Origin: Pontibacterium sp049603715
Lineage (GTDB): Bacteria > Pseudomonadota > Gammaproteobacteria > Pseudomonadales > Balneatricaceae
Length of the DNA: 64,000 nt
Reading direction: 5' to 3'
NCBI GenBank assembly: GCA_049603715.1
Contig: JBMYSW010000009.1
Coordinates: 62,001-126,000, forward strand
Both the position numbers and the translations under genes were made by a program. Numbering within the stretch: the first letter of the stretch is position 1; every line of letters begins with the position of its first letter. Below the pieces are notes generated by a model. That model saw only the letters and a list, made by a program, of their open reading frames with translations. It was not told where the DNA came from and made no database searches. This document shows, piece after piece, positions 43,702-53,418 of the stretch.

Positions 43702-45114
43702 ATGTCATTAGTGACACGCTTTCAGGCCCTCTCTGGGCAGCCCCTTACTAAACCTACTCCTCAAGTATGTGGAAAAATCGTCCGTATGGTCGGGCTAACT
43801 ATTGAGGCTGTGGGTATTTCTGCGGCCATTGGCGATTGCTGCTTGGTTGAGCGAGGCCCAGATCAGTGGATTGAAGCCGAGGTGGTAGGCTTTGATGGCG
43901 AGCGGATTTATCTAATGCCCCTTTACCCTATTGAGGGCCTAAAGCCCGGCACCCGAGTTTCAGCTCAGCTTGAAGGTAGCGATGTGGCAGTGGGCGAAGG
44001 GTTATTAGGGCGCATCATCAATGGAACGGGCAAGCCCATCGACGGCAAAGGCGATATTCAGGCCGAAGCGCATGTGTCTTTGGCGGGTGAGATCATTAAC
44101 CCTCTTTCTCGTGCGCCAATCAAAGAGCCACTGGATGTCGGTATTCGCGCAGTAAATTCCCTGTTAACCGTCGGAAAAGGACAGCGTTTGGGGCTTTTTG
44201 CCGGCTCCGGTGTGGGTAAGTCCGTACTACTGGGTATGATGACTCGCTTTACTCAAGCAGATATCGTAGTGGTCGGGCTAATTGGTGAGCGTGGTCGCGA
44301 AGTAAAAGAATTTATCGACCATAGTTTAGGCGAGCAGGGGTTACGTCGCTCTGTGGTGGTGGCTTCTCCAGCCGATGATTCCCCGCTGATGCGCTTACGA
44401 GCCTCCCAGTTAACCACCCGTATTGCGGAATATTTTCGCGACCAAGGTAAAAGTGTGTTGTTGCTGATGGACTCGCTGACCCGATACGCCCAAGCTCAGC
44501 GTGAAATCGCATTGGCGGTAGGTGAGCCTCCCGCAACGCGAGGTTATCCACCTTCGGTGTTTGCCAAGTTGCCAAAGCTGGTGGAGCGGGCCGGTAATGG
44601 TTTACCCGGTGGTGGCTCTATTACGGCTATTTACACTGTTTTGGCCGAAGGTGATGACCAGCAAGACCCAGTGGCGGATGCAGCGAGGGCGATTTTGGAT
44701 GGACACGTGGTGCTTTCTCGACGTTTAGCCGAGCAAGGCCATTACCCTGCCATTGATATTGAGGCGTCGATTAGTCGTGCTATGCCTCAAATCATCGACC
44801 CGACTCACCTTAAACAGGCGCTCAAATTTAAACAGCTTTGGTCTAAGCTCAAGCAAAACGAAGACATGATTGCGGTGGGCGCCTATGTGAAGGGTTCAGA
44901 CCCTGCCACGGACTTCGCTATCGAGCGTCAAAGTGTGCTTGAGGCTGTACTACAGCAACCCATGGACGAGGCATTTAACTTGTCTGTGTCGATTCAGCAT
45001 ATGCTGATGACCCTTGAGCCTATACCGGGCCAAGGAAATGCCGCACAAGGGCAAGCCAACCCAGCAGGGCCTGCCGCGGGTGTTACTCGCCCCAATGTGG
45101 CGAAAGGAGGTTGA
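43702..45114 (+). CDS. fliI: FliI, flagellar export ATPase
   Basis: 470 residues from ATG 43702; a GTG at 43693 overlapping fliH is the alternative. F1-beta-like ATPase with Walker A FAGSGVGKSVLLGM, the catalytic-site GERGREVKEFI and the DSLTRYAQAQREIALA block. It delivers and unfolds export substrates at the type III gate. A Gly/Ala/Pro-rich tail of about 25 residues is extra. Three bases before fliJ. Confidence 0.96.
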   Translation: MSLVTRFQALSGQPLTKPTPQVCGKIVRMVGLTIEAVGISAAIGDCCLVERGPDQWIEAEVVGFDGERIYLMPLYPIEGLKPGTRVSAQLEGSDVAVGEGLLGRIINGTGKPIDGKGDIQAEAHVSLAGEIINPLSRAPIKEPLDVGIRAVNSLLTVGKGQRLGLFAGSGVGKSVLLGMMTRFTQADIVVVGLIGERGREVKEFIDHSLGEQGLRRSVVVASPADDSPLMRLRASQLTTRIAEYFRDQGKSVLLLMDSLTRYAQAQREIALAVGEPPATRGYPPSVFAKLPKLVERAGNGLPGGGSITAIYTVLAEGDDQQDPVADAARAILDGHVVLSRRLAEQGHYPAIDIEASISRAMPQIIDPTHLKQALKFKQLWSKLKQNEDMIAVGAYVKGSDPATDFAIERQSVLEAVLQQPMDEAFNLSVSIQHMLMTLEPIPGQGNAAQGQANPAGPAAGVTRPNVAKGG

Positions 45115-45117
45115 TGA

Positions 45118-45552
45118 GTGAAGCGCTCAGATAAACTCGGCTTTTTAAAGGGCCTTGCAGAAAAAAAGAAGAAGGACGCCGACCAGCTATTAATGGCGAG
45201 TCGCGCGCGCGTAGAGGATGCAAAAGCTCAGCTCGCGCAGCTTCAGGGATTTGTGGCAGAGTACCAGCAGCGTTATGAAGAGGCCGGCCGAAGTGGTGCC
45301 TCCATCGCGCAAATTAATATTTATCTTGGCTTTATCAATAAGCTAAACGGCGCTATTGCACAGCAAGAAAAAGCCCTTGAAATGCATCAGCACGAGCTGT
45401 CAGTGGTCGAAGCTCATTGGGCAAAGTCTCTGGGTCAAAGCAATGCTATTGCTAAACGACATCAAAACAGCCTAAACCAAGAGGCCACTGCTGAAGAAAA
45501 GGCGCTGCAGCGGACCTTCGATGAGCGAGCTGGTTATCCAACGCGTTCTTAA
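45118..45552 (+). CDS. fliJ: FliJ, export chaperone-escort protein
   Basis: 144 residues from a GTG preceded by AAAGGAGG. Nearly all coiled coil (LAEKKKKDADQLLMASRARVEDAKAQLAQLQG, in parts), as expected for the stalk-like FliJ that sits in the FliI hexamer and links it to FlhA. Last gene of fliEFGHIJ; a new sigma-54 promoter follows. Confidence 0.92.
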   Translation: MKRSDKLGFLKGLAEKKKKDADQLLMASRARVEDAKAQLAQLQGFVAEYQQRYEEAGRSGASIAQINIYLGFINKLNGAIAQQEKALEMHQHELSVVEAHWAKSLGQSNAIAKRHQNSLNQEATAEEKALQRTFDERAGYPTRS

Positions 45553-45710
45553 TTGCGCTCTGGCATGATTCCTCTCCCAATGTACCGTTTTGTTGGTTCC
45601 CTTTTTCTTTAAATAGCACTTCGCTTCTGTGTTATTTGTTCACAGCCATCGTTGGCTTCATGTCCCTCGCCTTGAGGTTTTGTATAAAAAACAGTCACTA
45701 AAGAAAGGGT

Positions 45711-45726
45711 TGGCCCTAATCTTGCT
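45711..45726 (+). promoter_or_regulatory. Sigma-54 promoter for fliK and downstream genes
   Basis: TGGCCCTAATCTTGCT fits the consensus with exact spacing. Transcript start is expected near 45738, about 58 bases before fliK. No other sigma-54 promoter is seen until flhA, so fliK to flhB may form one transcript. Confidence 0.8.
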
Positions 45727-45795
45727 GATACTACTAAAAATACGTTATGAGGTGGGCCTCTGATGTGCGAGCCCTGCCCTTGTTGAGGATATTTT

Positions 45796-47670
45796 ATGAG
45801 TCAAGTGGCCCCAGCTACGTCATCGGTTCTCCTAGATTTAGCGCCCACCACACCTGCGGGTGTTTCCTCGTTAACGCCTTTAAACTCAACGGGTTTAGCC
45901 TCGCCTAACGGGCCACTGCCCGTGGCTAATTTTGCGGAATTAGTGAAGCAGCAAGCCGAGCTAGCAGCTAACGGACAAGGCAATGTTGAAAGGGACGTGA
46001 GCGGAAATTCTTTGCCGCCCAACGCCGCTGCACTCTCTGAGGCGGCAACGCATACGGAGGGAATAGATGCCGAAGCGGCCCTGAATATGGATGCCCTGCA
46101 AGGCGAGCTGGACCCTGATGCCTTAGTCGCTATGGCGCCGACAGGGGAGCTTGCTAACCCAACTGTTTTACCTGAGGTTGAAGTCCAGAATGACCTTCTG
46201 GCTGGCTTAGATGCGCGCTCACTCAACGGTGAAGCACACGTTGCTGCGGGTCAAACTGAAACCGCTAACCAAGCCTTGGTCGCACAATCTGCAGAGGGGA
46301 AACCCTTACTTGAACCACTTGCAGAGAGTCGGGCTCAAATAACTCAAGCGGCTAATGCCGCTGAAAGTACCGCTCAAGCGCCTTTTGGTCAGTGGTTGGC
46401 GGCAAGCCAAGCGCAGTCGCTTAGCGCGTCGCAAACAAAACACTTTGATGTGCTATCGCCAGATGGCTTACCGCAAGGTACTGCTTCTGCAAACCAAGGC
46501 ACACACGCCATGGCTAGCCAGCCACAAGCGCAAAGCGCTGACCAAGCTTTGTTGTCTATGGCAGGCTTAACACCTACAAATGAGCAAACATCCCTTAATG
46601 CCTTGAGAGGCGCAGCTTCAGCTTCATCACTCGGAGCCTCAATGGGTGCACTACAGGCTCAAGTAGCAGGCAGTACAGCGATAGAAGCGGCGGCAATTAA
46701 CGGCGCCTCTGTTAATGCTGCGAGCCAGATTACTGCGTTAAATAGCACCGGAGCAGCACAGAACACGGCGTTAACCGCACAAGTGCAGCAGCTTGTGGCG
46801 GCAGTTTCAGGCATGGCTACTGAGGGTGGCGATGGGATGGCGGATAGCCTGAATGCTCAAGGTTCACTTGCAGCTTTAAATTCGACTCAAGGTAATCGTG
46901 AGTCTTTGGGGCAAAGTGGAGCGAGTCGTTCGTCTGGCTTAATCGATATGTCTATGTGGGCGAATGCTGATGAGTCGGGTGAGGTGAGTCTTGATGAGCT
47001 TGGGTTCAATCGCAGCACCGTGCAAAATATCACGTCCATGATGTCGTCGTTTATGAATGGCGGCACGGCTAATTTGGCGCAACTAAAAGAGTCCCTTAAT
47101 ACCGTGCTAAGTGCGACGCAGGCGTCTCTTGCATCGGGCGCGGTGGCTAGTAGCGATATTGCTCAAGCAGTGGATGATGCTTTGGCTGGCGTCGCTGAAG
47201 GAGATGCAACTGAATGGGTAGAAAGCCTTAATCGCATGACCCACCCTGTGCAGCTGTCTATGGCGGGTAAAGGCGTGTTAGGTAGTGCTGCTTGGGGGCA
47301 AGCCTTTGCTGAAAAGCTAGCGGTAATGTCCAACGTTCAAGGTAACCATAGCTTAGAGTTGCAGCTAGACCCACCAGAGCTGGGGGCGTTAAAAGTTAAG
47401 ATCAACGTATCTGCTGAGCAGCAAGTAAGCCTGACCTTTACCTCGCCTCATGCCGGCGTGCGTGATGTGGTAGAGGCTCAGTTACCACGATTGCGCGAAA
47501 TGTTAGAGGCGCAGGGGCTAAACCTTGCAGATACAGACTTCTCTGATGGCGGCTCGGAGCAAGATGGTCAACAGCAAGAGCGCTATGCGGGCGGTGGCCA
47601 GTCTGCAGAGGAGGGTGAGCGCACCCTAGAAGTGAGCACACCACAGGGTTTGGTCGACGACTACGCTTAA
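45796..47670 (+). CDS. fliK: FliK, hook-length control protein
   Basis: 624 residues. The first about 450 are Ala/Ser/Gln-rich, low in complexity and probably the flexible ruler. The C-terminal Flg_hook domain is clear (LELQLDPPELGALKVKINVS; VRDVVEAQLPRLREMLEAQGLNLADTDFS, in parts). It measures hook length and switches the FlhB gate to filament export. A long ruler in a system with a long FlgE may reflect hook size, but that is speculation. AGGAT precedes the ATG. Confidence 0.94.
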   Translation: MSQVAPATSSVLLDLAPTTPAGVSSLTPLNSTGLASPNGPLPVANFAELVKQQAELAANGQGNVERDVSGNSLPPNAAALSEAATHTEGIDAEAALNMDALQGELDPDALVAMAPTGELANPTVLPEVEVQNDLLAGLDARSLNGEAHVAAGQTETANQALVAQSAEGKPLLEPLAESRAQITQAANAAESTAQAPFGQWLAASQAQSLSASQTKHFDVLSPDGLPQGTASANQGTHAMASQPQAQSADQALLSMAGLTPTNEQTSLNALRGAASASSLGASMGALQAQVAGSTAIEAAAINGASVNAASQITALNSTGAAQNTALTAQVQQLVAAVSGMATEGGDGMADSLNAQGSLAALNSTQGNRESLGQSGASRSSGLIDMSMWANADESGEVSLDELGFNRSTVQNITSMMSSFMNGGTANLAQLKESLNTVLSATQASLASGAVASSDIAQAVDDALAGVAEGDATEWVESLNRMTHPVQLSMAGKGVLGSAAWGQAFAEKLAVMSNVQGNHSLELQLDPPELGALKVKINVSAEQQVSLTFTSPHAGVRDVVEAQLPRLREMLEAQGLNLADTDFSDGGSEQDGQQQERYAGGGQSAEEGERTLEVSTPQGLVDDYA

Positions 47671-47846
47671 TCCCTTTCCTGTTTAGTGCTTTTGGGTTGA
47701 GCGCTAGCAGGGTTTACCTTTTACGTTTGCTTCTCCTAAAGTTAGAGAGGAATTTATTCGCGTTTTTTCTCAGGTTTGCCATATTTAAGATATGCCAACA
47801 TGGCCGATACATCGGTTAAGTATTTTTATGTTTGGAGGAGTTAACT

Positions 47847-48404
47847 ATGGCGGACGATAAAGACGACGCAGTTGAAGGCGAAGAAGGCGGCAAAAAGAAG
47901 TCGAAACTTAAGCTAATCATCATTGCGGTCGTTGCCCTTTTGGTTTTAGGTGGCGGCGGTGCAGCGGCTTATTTTATGTTTTTAGCACCCGATGAAAGCG
48001 CCGAAGGTGAAGAAGAGGTTGCTGAAGCTGTAGAAGCCGCGCCGGTGGAGCGCCAAGAGGCGGTATATACCAAAATTCGTTCAAAAGAAGGGCGTCCCAT
48101 GTTTGTGGTACCCTTACGCTCACAAGAAACTTTGGGTAAAGGCCGTGGCCATTACATGCAGGTGTATGTTGAGGCCAAAAGCAGAGACCAGCTGGTTCAC
48201 GACACCTTGACTTTGCATATGCCAGTGGTTGTGGCAAGGTTAAATGGTTTGTTTGCAGCACAAGAGTTTGAAACGCTGCAGACAAAAGCGGGGCGAGATA
48301 AGCTCCGGCAGGACTCAGTGGATAATATTCGAGAGTTTATGATCGAGAAAATTGGTAAACCCGGCATAGAAACCATATTATTCACCAACTTTGTGATGCA
48401 ATAG
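47847..48404 (+). CDS. fliL: FliL, stator-associated protein
   Basis: 185 residues from ATG 47847 (GGAGGAG upstream; an in-frame TTG at 47832 is inside that site). One membrane helix (LIIIAVVALLVLGGGGAAAYFMF) after a short acidic and basic N-terminus, an acidic linker, and a periplasmic SPFH-like domain ending in ILFTNFVMQ. It forms a ring around the stators and strengthens torque. Sixteen bases before fliM. Confidence 0.93.
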   Translation: MADDKDDAVEGEEGGKKKSKLKLIIIAVVALLVLGGGGAAAYFMFLAPDESAEGEEEVAEAVEAAPVERQEAVYTKIRSKEGRPMFVVPLRSQETLGKGRGHYMQVYVEAKSRDQLVHDTLTLHMPVVVARLNGLFAAQEFETLQTKAGRDKLRQDSVDNIREFMIEKIGKPGIETILFTNFVMQ

Positions 48405-48420
48405 ATATGAGTGGGTTTGG

Positions 48421-49404
48421 GTGAAAGATTTACTATCTCAAGATGAAATCGATGCGCTACTGCACGGCGGTGACGGTGGCGACGATGGTGCCGAAGAAGA
48501 GGTCGAAAGTTCAGACCCCGGTGGTGTCCAACCCTATGACCTAGCCAGTAACGACCGCGTTGTTCGCGGTCGTATGCCAACACTCGACATGATAAACGAG
48601 CGCTTTGCTCGTCAGGCGCGCTCAAGTATTTTTAGTTTGCTGCGTAAACCTGCTGATGTGGCTTCTGCAGGCGTGCAAATTCTAAAATATAGCGATTTTG
48701 TTGCTACCTTGTTTGTTCCAACCAGTATGACCCTTGTCCGTGTGCCTCCGCTCCGGGGCACAGGTATGTATATCCTTGATGCCAAGTTGGTGTATAAAAT
48801 CGTTGACTGTTTTTATGGTGGCGATGGTCGGCATGCCAAAATCGAGGGCCGTGAGCTCACCAGCACTGAGATTCGCTTGGTGAGAAAAGTCGTTGATAGC
48901 TTTTGTGACGATATGGCGGAAGCATGGGCGTCGACCTTCCCACTCAAGTTTGCTTACCTTGGCCATGAAATGAACCCGTCCATGGCTAATGCCATTAATG
49001 GCACTGATGTGGTGGTGGTGAGCACCTTTCAGGTGGATTTGGAAACCGGCTCTGGCGATTTTTACGTCGTATATCCTTATTCCATGGTAGAGCCATTGCG
49101 TGATAAATTGGTGACCTCGGTGCAAACAGGCCAAGATGACCATAATACTCGCTGGCAAGAAGCGCTGCAGCGCGACATAATGCTGGCAAAAATGCGCATC
49201 GATATCACCCTTTCACAAGTACCGATGCGCTTGGCTGACGTGGTAGAGCTTAAAAAAGGTGACCTTATCCCTATCGAGATTCCTGAAAAGGTCAAGGTCA
49301 AGGTGAATCGCGTGCCTGTGTTTGAAGCGGAGCTTGGTGAGTCCCGAGGAAAGGTGGCCGCCAAGATTGTTAAGGTTATTCCCCGCGATCGGCGTATTGA
49401 GTAA
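48421..49404 (+). CDS. fliM: FliM, motor switch protein
   Basis: 327 residues from a GTG. The N-terminal CheY-P-binding peptide DLLSQDEIDALLHG is intact, followed by a CheC-like middle domain (TLDMINERFARQARSSIFSLL, in parts) and the C-terminal SpoA domain (LKKGDLIPIEIPEKVKVKVNRVPVFEAELGESRGKVAAKI, in parts). It receives the chemotaxis signal at the C ring and flips rotation. Confidence 0.97.
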   Translation: MKDLLSQDEIDALLHGGDGGDDGAEEEVESSDPGGVQPYDLASNDRVVRGRMPTLDMINERFARQARSSIFSLLRKPADVASAGVQILKYSDFVATLFVPTSMTLVRVPPLRGTGMYILDAKLVYKIVDCFYGGDGRHAKIEGRELTSTEIRLVRKVVDSFCDDMAEAWASTFPLKFAYLGHEMNPSMANAINGTDVVVVSTFQVDLETGSGDFYVVYPYSMVEPLRDKLVTSVQTGQDDHNTRWQEALQRDIMLAKMRIDITLSQVPMRLADVVELKKGDLIPIEIPEKVKVKVNRVPVFEAELGESRGKVAAKIVKVIPRDRRIE

Positions 49405-49435
49405 GCCGATAAGTATTTTATAAAGAGATGTAGCA

Positions 49436-49852
49436 ATGAGTGACGAAGATTTAGACCAGCAAGCGCTAGCTGATGAGTGGGCGGCGGCGATGAGTGAGCA
49501 AGGCGATGCTGAAGAAGCGGCCGCCGAGGCTGCAGGTGCTGCCGAAGCTGTATCGTTAAACTCATTGGTTGATGAGTCTGTTCCTGTAACAGACCCTAAG
49601 CTCGACTTTATTCAGGATGTCTCTGTTACCCTGTCTATGGAAGTGGGCGAAACTCAAATCCCTATTCGCAATTTATTGCAGCTTAACCAAGGCTCAGTGA
49701 TTGAGCTTGACCGAGTAGCGGGCGAGCCCCTCGACGTGAAAGTAAACGGTACGCTTATTGCCCATGGCGAAGTGGTTGTGGTGAACGAGCGTTACGCTCT
49801 GCGTCTAACTGACGTAGTGAGCCCGCAAGAACGTATTAACCGTTTAAAATAA
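49436..49852 (+). CDS. fliN: FliN, motor switch protein
   Basis: 138 residues: an acidic, Ala/Glu-rich N-terminal extension of about 55 residues and the conserved SpoA domain (DVSVTLSMEVGETQIPIRNLLQLNQGSVIELDR, in parts; GEVVVVNERYALRLTDVV). It forms the lower C ring and docks FliH-FliI. Confidence 0.97.
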   Translation: MSDEDLDQQALADEWAAAMSEQGDAEEAAAEAAGAAEAVSLNSLVDESVPVTDPKLDFIQDVSVTLSMEVGETQIPIRNLLQLNQGSVIELDRVAGEPLDVKVNGTLIAHGEVVVVNERYALRLTDVVSPQERINRLK

Positions 49853-49876
49853 GCCATTAAAAGAAGGGGGCGTGTT

Positions 49877-50311
49877 GTGAAACACCTAACTGTGTTACGT
49901 GGGCTGCTCCTTAGCCTCGTCTGCTCGCTGCCCGCTTGGGCGAGTGAAGCAAGCGTTCCCGCCGCTCCCGAAATTATAAATGCTGCTAGCCTTCTGCGCC
50001 TTGTTTTAGGGCTGGGCTTTGTTTTACTTCTCATCTTTGGCCTTGCATGGATAACCAAACGCTATGCGGGGCTCAGCCAATCTCAAAGTGACTTAAAAGT
50101 GATTGCTACGCTTCCTCTCGGCGCGCGCGAAAAAGCGGTGCTTATCTCGGTAGGCGGAGAGCAAATGCTGGTGGGCGTTGCACCGGGGCGCGTAAACCTC
50201 ATTGAGCGTTTTGAGCAGCCTGTGGTGGCAGAAAACCAAGCGAAAGCGGCAACACCTGCGTTTGCAACGGTACTGGTTGATGCGCTTAATCGCCGAGGAA
50301 AAGATTCGTGA
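49877..50311 (+). CDS. fliO: FliO, export-gate assembly factor
   Basis: 144 residues from a GTG preceded by GGGGG. A signal-like hydrophobic start (LRGLLLSLVCSLPAWA), one membrane helix (LLRLVLGLGFVLLLIFGLAW) and a small cytoplasmic domain with LPLGAREKAVLISVGGEQMLVGVAPG (in parts) as in FliO. It helps assemble the FliP ring. Overlaps fliP by four bases. Confidence 0.92.
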   Translation: MKHLTVLRGLLLSLVCSLPAWASEASVPAAPEIINAASLLRLVLGLGFVLLLIFGLAWITKRYAGLSQSQSDLKVIATLPLGAREKAVLISVGGEQMLVGVAPGRVNLIERFEQPVVAENQAKAATPAFATVLVDALNRRGKDS

Positions 50312-51060
50312 AGCCTTTATTCTTAGCGACGACACTGGTTGCCTCTTTGGCCGCGTTTTTTGCGTTACCCGCATCGGCCGAAGTGGGTATTCCTGCGCTC
50401 AGCTTGACTGAGAACGCCGACGGGTCGACTAACTACAGTGTGACGATCCAAATTCTTGCGCTAATGACCATGCTGACTTTCTTGCCAGCGTTGGTCATGA
50501 TGATGACGTCGTTCACTCGAATTATCGTGGTGTTTGCAATTTTGCGACAGGCGCTAGGTTTGCAGCAAACACCGTCTAACCAAGTGCTGTTAGGGCTTTC
50601 GCTCTTTCTTACCTTTTTTATCATGGCACCTGTGCTGGAAGAGGTGAACACACGTGCCGTGCAGCCTTATTTAGCTGAAGATATTCAGCCGCTCGAGGCG
50701 CTAGAAGAGGCCAGTGGCCCGTTTCGTGAATTTATGATGCGCCAAACCCGAGAGTCGGACTTGGCGCTTTTCATGAAGATATCGAGTACACCTGCGGTTG
50801 AAACACCTGAGCAGATTCCCTTTACCGTACTCGTGCCTGCATTTGTAACCAGTGAGCTAAAAACCGCCTTTCAGATAGGTTTTATGCTGTTTATTCCCTT
50901 TTTGGTAATCGACTTGGTGGTCGCCAGTGTATTGATGGCTATGGGTATGATGATGTTGTCGCCCGTGATTATCTCTTTGCCCTTTAAGATTATGCTCTTT
51001 GTTTTGGTAGACGGCTGGGCAATGATTGTGGGTACCTTAGCCGCTAGTTTTGGTACCTAG
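50308..51060 (+). CDS. fliP: FliP, export-gate membrane protein
   Basis: 250 residues from a GTG, with a cleavable signal peptide (LATTLVASLAAFFALPASA), then the strongly conserved FliP blocks MTSFTRIIVVFAILRQALG, TPSNQVLLGLSLFLTFFIM and GFMLFIPFLVIDLVVASVLMAMGMMML (in parts). Five FliP with four FliQ and one FliR form the export channel. Confidence 0.97.
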   Translation: MKPLFLATTLVASLAAFFALPASAEVGIPALSLTENADGSTNYSVTIQILALMTMLTFLPALVMMMTSFTRIIVVFAILRQALGLQQTPSNQVLLGLSLFLTFFIMAPVLEEVNTRAVQPYLAEDIQPLEALEEASGPFREFMMRQTRESDLALFMKISSTPAVETPEQIPFTVLVPAFVTSELKTAFQIGFMLFIPFLVIDLVVASVLMAMGMMMLSPVIISLPFKIMLFVLVDGWAMIVGTLAASFGT

Positions 51061-51069
51061 GAGGCGAAC

Positions 51070-51339
51070 ATGACACCCGAAGTGGTACTCGACTTATTTG
51101 GTGAAGCCTTTTTTATCGTCGTGGTCATTGTCTCGGTGATTGTTGTACCCAGTTTGCTGGTGGGTTTAGTTATTTCGACGTTTCAGGCAGCGACGCAAAT
51201 TAACGAACAAACCTTAAGCTTTTTGCCGCGTTTGATCATTACTCTGCTAATGATTATGTGGGCAGGGTCTTGGATTGTGACCAAGCTATCAGACCTTTTT
51301 AATTACCTTTTCTTAAACATCCCGCTGTTAATAGGTTAG
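51070..51339 (+). CDS. fliQ: FliQ, export-gate membrane protein
   Basis: 89 residues with two membrane hairpin helices (AFFIVVVIVSVIVVPSLLVGLVISTFQAATQINEQTL, in parts, and PRLIITLLMIMWAGSWI). Standard FliQ length. Nine bases after fliP and four before fliR. Confidence 0.96.
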   Translation: MTPEVVLDLFGEAFFIVVVIVSVIVVPSLLVGLVISTFQAATQINEQTLSFLPRLIITLLMIMWAGSWIVTKLSDLFNYLFLNIPLLIG

Positions 51340-51343
51340 CCAC

Positions 51344-52135
51344 ATGTTTGATGTGAGCTTTCTCGAAATTGAACAGTGGGTGGTTAGCTTCTTACTCCCT
51401 CTATTTCGCGTTGCCTCCTTTTTTATGGTGGTACCGATGATTGGCTCGCAGCTGGTGCCTATGCGTATTCGTTTGGGTGTCGCGATTATTGTGGCCATTC
51501 TCATCGCACCTTTAGTGCCTGTAACCGTTAACTTTGAGGCGCTGAGCTTGCAAATGGTGACGGTGATTGTTGAACAGATTTTGATTGGCACCCTAATGGG
51601 GTTTGTTATTCAAGTGTTGTTTCAAGTGTTTGTATTGGGCGCACAAATCATTGCCATGCAAATGGGTTTGGGCTTTGCGTCTATGAGTGACCCTGCTAAC
51701 GGTGTTTCGGTGGCGATGTTGGGCCAGTTTTACCTCATGATGGTGATGTTGCTGTTTTTGGCGATGGATGGTCATTTAGTCATGATTGAAGTGATGGCGC
51801 GTAGTTTCTTTATTATTCCTGTGGGGAATTCGCTTGCCCTCGATAGCCTATGGCGCATTAGCTTAGCCGGCACCTGGCTTTTTTCATCTGCTATGTTAAT
51901 GGCGCTGCCTGCGGTTACGGGTTTGTTGATCATTAACTTTGCGTTTGGCGTAATGACACGCGCAGCGCCGCAGTTGAACATCTTTGCCATTGGTTTTCCG
52001 TTTACCATGGTCATGGGGTTATTTGTGGCATGGGCAAGCTTTAGTGGCTTTTTAGAGCAGTATTGGCGTGTGTCTGAATTTGTATTCAGCCACATCAACA
52101 GTTTGTTGATTGCTGAGAGGGCAGTGGATGGCTGA
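51344..52135 (+). CDS. fliR: FliR, export-gate membrane protein
   Basis: 263 residues with about six membrane segments and the FliR blocks RLGVAIIVAILIAPLVP, GFVIQVLFQVFVLGAQIIAMQMGLGFASMSDP (in parts) and APQLNIFAIGFPFTMVMGL. It completes the FliPQR pore. Overlaps the flhB start by eight bases. Confidence 0.96.
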   Translation: MFDVSFLEIEQWVVSFLLPLFRVASFFMVVPMIGSQLVPMRIRLGVAIIVAILIAPLVPVTVNFEALSLQMVTVIVEQILIGTLMGFVIQVLFQVFVLGAQIIAMQMGLGFASMSDPANGVSVAMLGQFYLMMVMLLFLAMDGHLVMIEVMARSFFIIPVGNSLALDSLWRISLAGTWLFSSAMLMALPAVTGLLIINFAFGVMTRAAPQLNIFAIGFPFTMVMGLFVAWASFSGFLEQYWRVSEFVFSHINSLLIAERAVDG

Positions 52136-53261
52136 AGAGACAGGCCAAGAAAAAACCGAAGAGCCCACGGCCAAGCGTTTAAGAGACGCCAAAGAAAAGG
52201 GCGATATTCCCCGATCACGCGAACTAGTCACCATGACGGTGTTACTGGCATCTGCGGCCGCAGCCATTATTTTTGGCCAAGCATTGGCGGTCAAAATGAT
52301 GGCACTCTTTTCGGCTAATTTTGTGCTCGATCGCGAAGACATATTTGATACCAGCAAAATGTTCGAACACCTAGGGATGTCGTTATTCGACTCCCTTGAC
52401 GGTTTGCTGGGTTTTTTTGCTATGTTGCTGGCAGCGGCATTAATCGGCCCTATCGCTTTAGGTGGTTGGAACTTTAGTTTGCAAGCTATTGCACCTAAAG
52501 GCAGTCGCCTTAATCCGTTATCGGGGATTAAGCGCATGTTTTCTAAAAACGCTGCGATGGAGTTGTTTAAAGCCATTGCTAAGGTGCTTTTGGTGGGGAC
52601 TGTGGCGGCGTTAGCCTTGTGGTTTATTCGTGAAGATTTACTGAGGCTAGGATTGGCTGATCCTATCGGCAGTATTGCGCAAGCCACAGAGCTGTTGATG
52701 TGGGTGTTTTTGTTGTTGTGCGCCAGTTTGATTTTGATAGCGGCGATTGATGTGCCGTTTCAAATTTATAGCTATAGCCAAAAATTAAAAATGACCCTGC
52801 AAGAGGTAAAAGACGAATATAAAAACACTGAAGGTAAGCCAGAGGTAAAAGGTCGAATTCGTCAAATGCAGCGTGAAATCTCGCAGCGACAAATGATGCA
52901 AAACCTACCCGATGCCGATGTGGTTATTACCAACCCGACCCACTTTGCCGTTGCTCTAAAATACGAGGAGGGTGGTCGCAATGCGCCAATAATGGTGGCA
53001 AAAGGGGCGGATTTTGTTGCCCTCAAAATACGTGAGGTGGCTAAGGAACATGACGTACCTGTGTTGTCTGCCCCGGCGTTGGCTCGAGCCCTCTATCATT
53101 CCACCGAAATTAACGAAGAAATTCCTGCCGGTCTTTTCAAAGCTGTGGCCCATGTGTTGGCTTATGTGTTTCAACTCAAGCGCACAAAAGCCGATATGGA
53201 AAACGCCAGTGACGGCTTAAATGACACTGAAATCGAAATTCCAGAAGAATATCGTCGATAA
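52128..53261 (+). CDS. flhB: FlhB, export-gate substrate-specificity switch
   Basis: 377 residues from ATG 52128, giving the family N-terminus MAEETGQEKTEEPTAKRLRD. Four membrane helices and a cytoplasmic domain with the self-cleaving NPTH motif in ADVVITNPTHFAVALKYE. Cleavage there, prompted by FliK, switches export from hook to filament proteins. An upstream in-frame TTG at 52110 lies inside fliR. Confidence 0.97.
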   Translation: MAEETGQEKTEEPTAKRLRDAKEKGDIPRSRELVTMTVLLASAAAAIIFGQALAVKMMALFSANFVLDREDIFDTSKMFEHLGMSLFDSLDGLLGFFAMLLAAALIGPIALGGWNFSLQAIAPKGSRLNPLSGIKRMFSKNAAMELFKAIAKVLLVGTVAALALWFIREDLLRLGLADPIGSIAQATELLMWVFLLLCASLILIAAIDVPFQIYSYSQKLKMTLQEVKDEYKNTEGKPEVKGRIRQMQREISQRQMMQNLPDADVVITNPTHFAVALKYEEGGRNAPIMVAKGADFVALKIREVAKEHDVPVLSAPALARALYHSTEINEEIPAGLFKAVAHVLAYVFQLKRTKADMENASDGLNDTEIEIPEEYRR

Positions 53262-53292
53262 CTTGACGCCCTAGCGAATAAATATCTTATAG

Positions 53293-53308
53293 CGGCGTAT
53301 TTTTTGCT
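53293..53308 (+). promoter_or_regulatory. Sigma-54 promoter for flhA
   Basis: CGGCGTATTTTTTGCT keeps GG and GC at the right spacing and has a strong TTTTTTGCT -12 element; the first base and A at -20 are off consensus. Predicted start near 53320, leaving a leader of about 130 bases. Confidence 0.65.
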
Positions 53309-53418
53309 TTTATCTAGGTAATTCTATGGGCAGTGTCAAAAAATTGTTCTAAACTGCTCATTCAGTTAAAAAAGATTTTGGTAGATCGACGGATTTTGAC
53401 GATCTTCTACAATAAAAA

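Noticed and set aside
47790..47815. GCCGATAC before fliL as a sigma-28 promoter
   Set aside because: The -35 position (TTTAAGAT) matches poorly. No sigma-54 site was found either, so fliL is probably read from the fliK promoter.
49408..49415. GCCGATAA between fliM and fliN
   Set aside because: No TAAA-like -35 at 11 bases upstream; fliM-fliN are cotranscribed.
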